Assembly: GCA_016930875.1 (NCBI GenBank)
Contig: JAFGFW010000159.1
Location: 1-40,003, forward strand
Direction: 5' to 3'
Source of the DNA: Deltaproteobacteria bacterium
Lineage (GTDB): Bacteria; Desulfobacterota; Desulfobacteria; Desulfobacterales; C00003060
DNA: 40,003 bases
This document shows positions 33,964-40,003 of this stretch, piece after piece. Every line of letters begins with the position of its first letter. Within the stretch, counting starts at the first letter, position 1. The notes under the pieces were generated by a model. That model searched no databases. It was not told the origin of the DNA and worked only from the letters and a program-made list of their open reading frames with translations. The position numbers were made by a program, and so were the translations under genes.

Positions 33964-34086
33964 ATGAGTAAAGAGAAAATGATCCTTTCTCATGAACCCG
34001 TACCAGGATACAGAAAGTTTTTTCATCTCATAGTCCTTGTAGCTGTTCTATATCTGGCTATCATTTTTCTTAGGTCTTTTTTGTAA
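33964..34086 (+). CDS. Small single-helix membrane protein, module 2
   Basis: A 40-residue product: short polar N terminus with MILSHEPVPGYRK, one hydrophobic helix (FFHLIVLVAVLYLAIIF) and end LRSFL. It matches the 48-residue protein at 22949-23095 in sequence pattern (SHxxxxxY, LYLxIIF) and in position between the D-type and EYYD genes. It begins 6 bases after the preceding stop. Too short for standard gene finding; function unknown, probably an accessory subunit. Confidence 0.7.
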   Translation: MSKEKMILSHEPVPGYRKFFHLIVLVAVLYLAIIFLRSFL

Positions 34087-34121
34087 CCAATTTCGTGACA
34101 AAAGACAGGGAGCTGGCTTCG

Positions 34122-34364
34122 ATGAAAAAAGAACTCAAGATTTTTGACAAACCGGAAAACGTAAAGAAATTTCTGGGTTTGTTTTATGCATCCCTGGTAG
34201 TGCTTCTCATCGTTGATTTTTTTGTCCATAAGCATGCTGAGTTTCCATGGGAAGGCGCCACGGATTTTTTTGCAGTGTATGGGTTTATCTCTTGCGTGGC
34301 CCTCATTTTCATAGCAAAGGTCTTACGCTTATTTGTCAAGAGGGACGAGGAGTATTATGATTAG
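34122..34364 (+). CDS. Two-helix membrane protein with C-terminal EEYYD, module 2
   Basis: An 80-residue counterpart of 23113-23373. Two helices (FYASLVVLLIVDFFVHKH, then VYGFISCVALIFIAKVLR) are joined by FPWEGATDFFA, ending in KRDEEYYD. The N-terminal IFDKPENVKKF matches FFEKPRNVKIAF of module 1. ATG at 34122 has AGGGAG 9 bases upstream; an in-frame GTG at 34095 is possible. Overlaps the NuoL-like gene by 8 bases, exactly as in module 1. Confidence 0.76.
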   Translation: MKKELKIFDKPENVKKFLGLFYASLVVLLIVDFFVHKHAEFPWEGATDFFAVYGFISCVALIFIAKVLRLFVKRDEEYYD

Positions 34365-36132
34365 TTCGATTCCCCCAGCAGCAATATTTATTGGCGGCGC
34401 CCTTTTTGTGCCTTTCTTAAGGGGAAAGCTCAAATCCGCCTTTATGTTGTTCCTGCCTGTTCTTGCCTTTGCAATCCTTGTGAACATGCCGGAAGGTAAG
34501 TACTGGATTGTCAAGTTCCTGGGCAACGATCTCATCTTCGGCAGGGTTGACCGGCTCAGTATGGTTTTTGGATATATATTTACGATTATATCCTTCATAG
34601 GGATTCTTTTTGCCCTGAAAGTAGAAGACGACCTGCAGCACGTATCGGCGCTAATGTATGCCGGTGGCGCCCTGGGTATTACTTTTTCAGGTGATTTTTT
34701 GTCTCTCTATGTGTTTTGGGAATTACTGGCAATCAGCTCCACATTTCTGATCCTTGCACGCAGAACAAAAGCATCGCAAGGCGCAGCCTTCAGGTATGTC
34801 CTTGTTCATGTTTTCGGAGGGCTATGCCTTCTGGCGGGCATCATGATCTATATCCACGATTCAGGCACAACAGAGTTTAGTTACATAGGGTTGAGCGGCA
34901 TAGGTTCCTGGCTGATATTTATCGGGGTTGCCCTGAATGCTGCTATCCCTCCACTGCATCCGTGGCTTCAGGACGCCTATCCGGAAGCAACAGTAACGGG
35001 TGCGGTGTTTATGAGCGCTCTTACTACGAAGAGCGCAGTATATGTGATGGCAAGGACTTTCCCGGGTACCGAGCTCCTGATATGGGTCGGGGCCTTCATG
35101 ACGGCCATGCCCATTTTTTATGCGGTCCTTGAAAATGATATTAGGCGGGTGCTGGCCTACAGCCTCATTAATCAGGTTGGATTTATGATGTGTGGGATCG
35201 GCATCGGGACGGCATTGGCAATCAATGGCACTGTGTCCCATGCCTTTTGTCATATCTTGTACAAGGCCCTCCTTTTCATGTCAGCCGGTTCTGTTCTGCA
35301 TATGACCGGAAAGATAAGATGCACGGACCTGGGTGGTTTGTATAAAACCATGCCTCTGACCTGCCTGTTTTGTATGATAGGCGCGGCATCCATCTCCGCA
35401 TTTCCTCTTTTTAGCGGCTTTGTTAGTAAATCCATGATTATCAGTGCGGCGGCGTACGGAAAATTGACCGTTGTATGGCTCATTTTACAATTTGCTTCGG
35501 CAGGCGTGTTTCACCATGCTGGCATAAAGGTGCCTTTTTTCACATTTTTTGGTCATGACTCGGGCATAAGGACAAAGGAACCTCCCCTTAATATGCTCCT
35601 TGCTATGGGCATTGCTGCCTTTCTGTGTGTTGCGATCGCGATATTTCCAGGTCCTCTCTATAACATTCTTCCTTACCCGGTTGATTACGTGCCTTACACC
35701 GGGGCTCATGTGGTGGGTCAATTGCAATTGCTGATGTTTGGCGCCCTGGCCTTCTGTCTTCTCATACTCTCCGGGTATTATCCTGCTGAAATGAGAGCTA
35801 TGAATCTTGATACCGATTGGTTCTACCGCAAGGGGGGACGTCTTTTTTACTATGTCGCGAGCATGATTTTGAATGGCATTAACGCGCTTTCTGACCGGGC
35901 CATTGCCCGTGCGATTCCAGTATGGTTGGGCCGGCTAAGTAGGACACCGATTAGCTCGCTCGTGACACTTTATGTGAAAGCAACGGGAAAGGGTCCTGCT
36001 GCCGTGGTGGCGGTCGAGGGCGAGAGAGAGACAAGGCCGGAAGCAACCAGCCTGGCGCCCATGGGTGCAGCTGTATTCCTGTCCCTGGTCTTTCTGTTTT
36101 CGCTTTTTGTGGTCTTTGCCTTTGTGGCGTAA
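34357..36132 (+). CDS. NuoL-like antiporter subunit, module 2
   Basis: A 591-residue membrane protein, equal in length to its paralogue at 23366-25141. Glu in LSLYVFWELLAISS, RRVLAYSLINQVGFM, HILYKALLFMSAG and the C-terminal WFYRKGGRLFYY are visible. As in module 1 the TM7 Lys is replaced by Asn194 (LNAAIPPLHPWLQDAYPEA). ATG at 34357 behind GAGGAG was chosen over an upstream in-frame start at 34333 because it reproduces the 8-base overlap of module 1. Confidence 0.88.
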   Translation: MISSIPPAAIFIGGALFVPFLRGKLKSAFMLFLPVLAFAILVNMPEGKYWIVKFLGNDLIFGRVDRLSMVFGYIFTIISFIGILFALKVEDDLQHVSALMYAGGALGITFSGDFLSLYVFWELLAISSTFLILARRTKASQGAAFRYVLVHVFGGLCLLAGIMIYIHDSGTTEFSYIGLSGIGSWLIFIGVALNAAIPPLHPWLQDAYPEATVTGAVFMSALTTKSAVYVMARTFPGTELLIWVGAFMTAMPIFYAVLENDIRRVLAYSLINQVGFMMCGIGIGTALAINGTVSHAFCHILYKALLFMSAGSVLHMTGKIRCTDLGGLYKTMPLTCLFCMIGAASISAFPLFSGFVSKSMIISAAAYGKLTVVWLILQFASAGVFHHAGIKVPFFTFFGHDSGIRTKEPPLNMLLAMGIAAFLCVAIAIFPGPLYNILPYPVDYVPYTGAHVVGQLQLLMFGALAFCLLILSGYYPAEMRAMNLDTDWFYRKGGRLFYYVASMILNGINALSDRAIARAIPVWLGRLSRTPISSLVTLYVKATGKGPAAVVAVEGERETRPEATSLAPMGAAVFLSLVFLFSLFVVFAFVA

Positions 36133-36211
36133 CGAGAGGCGATTTTTGTCTGCCCTGTTGCAGGCCGCAAAAGCCTGAGCAAGCCCAAAGACATATTCGG
36201 AGGGTATCCTG

Positions 36212-36604
36212 ATGGGAAAGACCATACTCAGTGTGGATGACGAAGATCACGTAAGGGAATTTGTTTCTACCGTTCTGGAAGAGAATGGCTACCTGCCCAT
36301 ACTGGCAACAAATGGCGAAGAAGCTATGGATATAATAAGACAACAGAAACCTGATTTGATTATCATGGATATCTTAATGCCAAAACAGAGTGGAATCAGG
36401 ATGTATCGTGAACTGAAGACCTCTGAGGTTCTCAGAAATATTCCGGTCATCATATATTCCGGGGTAGCTAAGAGGACAGCATTGCGCGCACAGGCGGCCC
36501 AGGCGGAATTTATGGGCGAGAGCGTACCCGATCCAGATGCATATCTGGAGAAGCCGGTGACACCGGATCGTCTGGCAGCTACTGTAAAAAAGATATTAGG
36601 TTAG
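36212..36604 (+). CDS. Response regulator with extended receiver loop
   Basis: A 130-residue receiver: ILSVDDEDHVREFV, Asp in LIIMDILMPKQSG, Ser in VIIYSGVAK and Lys in AYLEKPVT. A loop insertion after the switch Ser (about 20 residues, AQAAQAEFMGESVPDPD) resembles that of the regulator at 28377. No output domain. GGAGGG precedes the ATG. It sits inside module 2 between the NuoL-like and stress-protein genes, 79 bases after the former. Confidence 0.9.
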   Translation: MGKTILSVDDEDHVREFVSTVLEENGYLPILATNGEEAMDIIRQQKPDLIIMDILMPKQSGIRMYRELKTSEVLRNIPVIIYSGVAKRTALRAQAAQAEFMGESVPDPDAYLEKPVTPDRLAATVKKILG

Positions 36605-36648
36605 GATGCATTTGATGAATTTGCCGACAGGGACGAAGTAGGTCAGTG

Positions 36649-37407
36649 ATGCAGATAAAAAAATTACTGTATGCCACAGCCGTCAGGCAGCCAAAGTTTT
36701 CAGAAGTTCAGCGCTTTATGGAACTTCGCACACTGGGGCTTGAGGAAATCGTCTTTTTGCATGCAACCAAAGTGGAAGGCTGGGAAACAAGGCTCGCCGA
36801 AGACGGCATTAACTCGAGGGCCTTTGTGGTGGAAGGGCAGATGGTGCGTAGTATCTTGGATGTAGCCGACCGAGAAAAGGTTTCACTAATTGCAGCCAGC
36901 CTCAAGAGGGATGTAAGTGGATGGGTCCGCAGATCCCTGACAAAGGATTTGCTCAGATCATCCCGCGTGCCTGTGATCATCTTGCCCAAAAATGTGGAAG
37001 CGCCCGGGTCCGCACAAGAGGGTATGTTTACACATGTCATATTTGCTGATGACTCGTCGGTTGCCTCTGAAAAGGCCCGCGGTTATTTGCTAGAATTCAA
37101 GGCGATCATCAAGGAGCTGGAGATCGTCTATGTCTTAGCCAGAAAGCTATCTGTAAGAGACATGGGAAATCTCAAAGAGAGGCTTTCGCAGACACGGAAG
37201 ACATTTTTGGATCACGGGATCGATGCCGAAGCCCATGTTTATGCGGGCAAGCCGTCTGAAGAAATCATGCTGGCGGCCAGGGATTATGACGCCACGTGTA
37301 TCGTCATGGGGACCACTGGCAAGTCTCCCCTGAAGGACCTTTTGTCCCAAAGTCACTCTTGTCGGGTGGCAGAGGCATCTGTGGTGCCCACACTGGTCAT
37401 CCCTTGA
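36649..37407 (+). CDS. Tandem universal stress protein
   Basis: A 252-residue soluble protein with two UspA folds. The first (1-120) is degenerate at the nucleotide site (LIAASLKRDVSGWVRRSLTK, ending VPVIILP). The second (about 127-252) keeps the ATP-type motif CIVMGTTGKSPLKDLLSQSH and the ending SVVPTLVIP. Such proteins often sit beside transporters and antiporters and may gate them in response to nucleotide level. Located between the response regulator and subunit E in module 2. GTG at 36646 is an alternative start. Confidence 0.87.
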   Translation: MQIKKLLYATAVRQPKFSEVQRFMELRTLGLEEIVFLHATKVEGWETRLAEDGINSRAFVVEGQMVRSILDVADREKVSLIAASLKRDVSGWVRRSLTKDLLRSSRVPVIILPKNVEAPGSAQEGMFTHVIFADDSSVASEKARGYLLEFKAIIKELEIVYVLARKLSVRDMGNLKERLSQTRKTFLDHGIDAEAHVYAGKPSEEIMLAARDYDATCIVMGTTGKSPLKDLLSQSHSCRVAEASVVPTLVIP

Positions 37408-37438
37408 TTCCTGGGAGGATCTGCCAAAGGAGACGAAG

Positions 37439-38158
37439 ATGGAAGTGACCTTACTGATGGAGGCCACAGAGAACGCTTTCAGGATTCTGGAAAAGGCCAG
37501 GGGGAATGCTCTAGGCATATTAGATACAGCCGTTCAGTTTACGGGAGAGCAGACCCGGTTTCTTGAAGAAAGTAGGTGGGAGGTTCTAGTTTCCGGGGCC
37601 CAAAGAAGAAAAACGCGATTTCAGAACTTCGTTGGAACGGCTTTTATTCTCTTTGCCTTCTGGATGTTACTCTCAGGACATTTTGATGCGTTTCATCTCA
37701 CGCTTGGAGCCATCTGTTGTGGTCTGGTGGCATACCTATTCCATGACTTGTTATTTGCCAACGTGAGGGTCGGAGACATGCGCATCGTGGTGGCCAGATT
37801 TATTTCGTATATTCCGTGGCTGATTAAACAGATTGTGTTGTCCAATCTCCACGTGGCTTCTGTGGTACTGCGTTACAGAATGCCAATAGATCCTCAGATA
37901 GTGACGTTCAAGACAAAACTGGAGACTGATATCTCGAGCGTCACCCTGGCAAATTCCATTACCCTGACGCCCGGGACCATTACAATGGATATCAGGGATG
38001 GGGTGTTTTACGTGCACGCCTTGGACCAAAAGGTTGCCGATGATCTGAATGCCGGTGAGATGGAAGACAGGGTGGCTCATATATTCATGGAGGCGGATCA
38101 TTTGTACGTGCAGGATATCTTGGATGCTGCGCGGATATATCAAGTGCTGCGTGTATAG
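37439..38158 (+). CDS. mnhE: Mrp-type antiporter subunit E, module 2
   Basis: A 239-residue subunit E. A polar, probably helical N-terminal extension of about 60 residues precedes the membrane part (FAFWMLLSGHFDAFHLTLGA), followed by SYIPWLIKQIVLSNLHVASV and the soluble tail LANSITLTPGTITMDI with FYVHALDQK. The extension is longer than in module 1. AAGGAG lies upstream of the ATG. It is separated from subunit B by a 232-base gap, unlike the tight E-F junction in module 1. Confidence 0.9.
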   Translation: MEVTLLMEATENAFRILEKARGNALGILDTAVQFTGEQTRFLEESRWEVLVSGAQRRKTRFQNFVGTAFILFAFWMLLSGHFDAFHLTLGAICCGLVAYLFHDLLFANVRVGDMRIVVARFISYIPWLIKQIVLSNLHVASVVLRYRMPIDPQIVTFKTKLETDISSVTLANSITLTPGTITMDIRDGVFYVHALDQKVADDLNAGEMEDRVAHIFMEADHLYVQDILDAARIYQVLRV

Positions 38159-38390
38159 ATAGTGCTTGACCGAAGGGTCTGTTTTTTCGGTAAAAATCCG
38201 AAGCAGATACTGTTCTCAAGGCGCAAGCCGCAAATACGAAACAAGGACAAAATAGAAAGGCTCCCATGGCAAAAAGATCGGATTCGCAACGTGTGGGTTA
38301 GGGTTATTTTATCATTGGGTATTCGGATGTTGCCTGAACATGGCTTTTCATTCAGGCGCCAGACGGCCTCGAAGAAACCAGGTCGTTGAC
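38159..38390 (+). other. Intergenic gap inside module 2 with possible terminator and hairpin
   Basis: GACC-GAAG-GGTC followed by TGTTTTTT (38168-38187) could be a weak terminator after subunit E. GCCTGAA and TTCAGGC (about 38332-38338 and 38350-38356) form a second small hairpin just before subunit B. No promoter stood out. The gap suggests that E and B-to-C may be separately expressed. Confidence 0.35.
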
Positions 38391-38870
38391 ATGAAAGGGC
38401 ACAGAATGACACGAGACAGCCAAGACGTAATTGTGAAGACACTCGCCAGGTTACTTGTTTCTTTTATTGTGGTCTATGCCCTCTACGTGGTCATGCACGG
38501 CCATCACAGCCCAGGAGGAGGCTTTCAGGGGGGTGTGATTTTGGCGGCCGGTTTCGTGTTGTTAGGTATAAGCCACGGTTTTGAAAAAACAAGGAAGCGG
38601 ATGTCCGAAAAGCTGGCAGGGGTCATCAGTAGTATTGGCGTCCTTGTTTACGGGGGCATCGGGGTCCTTTGTCTGATCCTGGGTGGAAATTATCTCGATT
38701 ATGGGAGGCTGAGCAAGCTTCTTCTGGTTACAGAGGCCGAGGCAAGGTCACTGGGGATCTTGGGTATCGAGATCGGGGTCGCCTTGGCGGTCATGGCGGT
38801 CATGTGCGTGGTCTTTTTTGCCATATATACAGCAGGGGAATCCTCTGGAGATGACAGGAGTGTGAAATGA
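38391..38870 (+). CDS. mnhB: Mrp-type antiporter subunit B, module 2
   Basis: A subunit B of about 159 residues with four helices and the signature VVMHGHHSPGGGFQGGVILA. NYLDYGRLSKLL and SLGILGIEIGVALAV match the C-terminal half of the fused protein in module 1. Start chosen at 38391; 38406 (MTRDSQDVIVK) is also plausible, while 38340 lies inside the hairpin region. Ends in a 4-base overlap with subunit F. Confidence 0.9.
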   Translation: MKGHRMTRDSQDVIVKTLARLLVSFIVVYALYVVMHGHHSPGGGFQGGVILAAGFVLLGISHGFEKTRKRMSEKLAGVISSIGVLVYGGIGVLCLILGGNYLDYGRLSKLLLVTEAEARSLGILGIEIGVALAVMAVMCVVFFAIYTAGESSGDDRSVK

Positions 38871-39139
38871 CTCAATTTTTCTTGATTCTGGGTGTGGGGA
38901 TGTGCGTCCTGGTGTTATTTTGTTTATACCGGGCCACGTATGGACCTAATGTCTTGAACAGGGCTGCCGGAATTTCTGCCATCGGCACAAAGACGTTGAT
39001 CATCCTACTCCTCATGGGCGTTATCTACGACAGGATAGACATGTTTGTCGACATCAGTATGGTATATGCCCTATTGAATTTCATAGGGACGGTGGTTTTG
39101 GCAAAATATCTTGAAACGAGCGGAGAAGCATCATGCTAG
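38867..39139 (+). CDS. mnhF: Mrp-type antiporter subunit F, module 2
   Basis: A 90-residue three-helix subunit with YRATYGPNVLNRAAGISAIG and DRIDMFVDISMVYALLNFIG. Overlaps subunit B by 4 bases and subunit G by 7 bases. Confidence 0.92.
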   Translation: MTQFFLILGVGMCVLVLFCLYRATYGPNVLNRAAGISAIGTKTLIILLLMGVIYDRIDMFVDISMVYALLNFIGTVVLAKYLETSGEASC

Positions 39140-39450
39140 TCAAAGACGTTATATGCATATTACTGATGTTGGTTGGTTTCTTCTTCTTTACCACGGCCAC
39201 CTTGGGCCTGCTGCGTCTGCCCGATTTCTTTGCAAGGCTTCACGCCACCGGCAAAGGAGATACGCTCGCTGTCCTTATATCACTCATAGGGCTTGCCGTA
39301 TACCAAGGGTTTTCACTGACCAGCGCAAAGATCGTTTTTATTGCAGTCTTTATGTTCCTGGCGCAACCCACAGCTACCCACGCTATTTCAAGGGCGGCGT
39401 TTCGGTGTGGCGTCCAGCCGTGGACCCTGCTGGAAGGAGGCAAAAAATGA
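39133..39450 (+). CDS. mnhG: Mrp-type antiporter subunit G, module 2
   Basis: A 105-residue three-helix subunit with GLLRLPDFFARLHATGKGDT and VFMFLAQPTATHAISRAAF. Overlaps the DUF4040 gene by 4 bases. Confidence 0.92.
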   Translation: MLVKDVICILLMLVGFFFFTTATLGLLRLPDFFARLHATGKGDTLAVLISLIGLAVYQGFSLTSAKIVFIAVFMFLAQPTATHAISRAAFRCGVQPWTLLEGGKK

Positions 39451-39692
39451 TCCTGGCATTCGACTTAATCCTACTTCTTTTTGTCTACATATGTGCCATA
39501 GGGGCTCTTATGACAAGAGATCTCTTGAGCGCGGTCGTCATTCTTGGCGCCTATAGCTTCCTCATGTGTCTGCTTTGGACTGAAATGGCCGCCATTGACG
39601 TGGCCTTTACGGAAGCCTCTGTGAGTGCAGGTATCGGGACGGTGCTTATGATCGGAGCTGTGAGTAAGACAAAAAGGAGGTCAAAAGATTGA
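39447..39692 (+). CDS. DUF4040/MbhD-like subunit, module 2
   Basis: An 81-residue protein, the same length as its module 1 paralogue. MTRDLLSAVVILGAYSFLMC and IDVAFTEASVSAGIGTVLMI are diagnostic. ATG at 39447, behind AAGGAGG, is the real start; longer in-frame openings only run through subunit G. Confidence 0.86.
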   Translation: MILAFDLILLLFVYICAIGALMTRDLLSAVVILGAYSFLMCLLWTEMAAIDVAFTEASVSAGIGTVLMIGAVSKTKRRSKD

Positions 39693-39982
39693 AAATTCTA
39701 AGCCTTATTAGCGCGGTTCTTGTAGGAGCTGCACTCATATACGGGACTCTCGACATGCCTCATTGGGGTGATCCCCATTCCCCTGCCAGCGCTCATGTGT
39801 CGCCTTATTACGTTCGCCACAGCATGGCAGATACGGCAACTCCCAACGTGGTGACCTCGACCCTGGCCGACTACAGGGGCTATGACACGCTGGGGGAAAC
39901 CACGGTTGTCTTTACGGCTGGCATGGCATGCATATTGTTATTGAGAATAGGACGTAAGAGCCGGGGGAAGCGCCATGTTTGA
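39689..39982 (+). CDS. MbhE-like subunit, module 2
   Basis: A 97-residue two-helix protein equal to the N-terminal part of the fused protein in module 1: PHWGDPHSPASAHVSPYYVR and NVVTSTLADYRGYDTLGETT. The TTG start at 39689 behind AAAGGAGG mirrors the TTG start in module 1. It corresponds to the last part of MrpA elsewhere. Overlaps the next gene by 8 bases. Confidence 0.86.
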   Translation: MKILSLISAVLVGAALIYGTLDMPHWGDPHSPASAHVSPYYVRHSMADTATPNVVTSTLADYRGYDTLGETTVVFTAGMACILLLRIGRKSRGKRHV

Positions 39983-40003
39983 ATTCGTGGTTAACCATTA
40001 CAA
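39975..40003 (+). CDS. mnhC: Probable antiporter subunit C, first codons only
   Basis: ATG at 39975 opens a frame MFEFVVNHY that runs off the window. Position after MbhE and the resemblance to the first residues of module 1 subunit C (a short amphipathic lead ending in NY) suggest mnhC. Only nine codons are visible. Confidence 0.55.

Noticed and set aside
38162-38389. Possible small gene between subunits E and B in module 2
   Set aside because: The frame is Arg/Lys-rich without any recognisable pattern, has no ribosome site and has no counterpart in module 1.
39111-39446. Long N-terminal extension of the module 2 DUF4040 gene
   Set aside because: It runs through subunit G in another frame; the 81-residue form starting at 39447 equals the module 1 paralogue.

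Overview
The window looks like a chromosome segment from an anaerobic deltaproteobacterium (Desulfobacterota, probably a sulfate reducer or close relative). This is an inference from moderate GC, the recA-alaS neighbourhood without recX, the hom-apgM pair, the density of sigma-54 activators and two-component proteins, and the Mrp/Mbh-like antiporter genes. No plasmid, phage, insertion-sequence or CRISPR feature was seen.

Left part (1-12.6 kb) is housekeeping. On the plus strand lie larC, pgpA, pncC (CinA C-terminal domain), thpR, recA and alaS. purM is convergent and abuts alaS with no gap. Then come a class I aminotransferase, hom and an apgM-type mutase that overlaps hom, an initiator tRNA-fMet with its own sigma-70 promoter, a flgM-like gene and an HU/IHF-family gene.

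Middle part (12.6-32.5 kb) is a signalling block wrapped around a first antiporter module. It holds a receiver-less sigma-54 activator (12632-13714, minus), a tandem-CBS protein, a response regulator, a PAS histidine kinase and an opposing response regulator. The first Mrp-like operon follows (17220-25141): E, F, G, DUF4040/MbhD, a fused MbhE-MrpB, C, D, a second D-type subunit, two small membrane proteins and a NuoL-like subunit. After it come a cyclic-nucleotide-binding-like protein, a hybrid receiver-kinase, a PAS kinase, another response regulator and a large sigma-54 activator with an N-terminal Rossmann-like domain.

Right part (32.1-40.0 kb) is a second, paralogous module in permuted order: receiver-like protein, D-type, two small membrane proteins, NuoL-like, response regulator, universal stress protein, E, B, F, G, DUF4040, MbhE and the first codons of C at the window edge.

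The strongest non-coding signal is a pair of related regulatory regions, upstream of the CBS gene (13785-13947) and upstream of the first antiporter operon (16905-17077). Both carry a TTATGC-N5-GCATAA-type palindrome, an IHF-like site and the same 16-base sigma-54 promoter, in the same order and at nearly the same distances. My reading is that the adjacent sigma-54 activator controls both the CBS/kinase genes and the antiporter operon. The whole 12.6-40 kb region would then be one regulated ion-transport (Na+/H+ or pH homeostasis) island. That reading is inference; the sites and gene order are seen directly.
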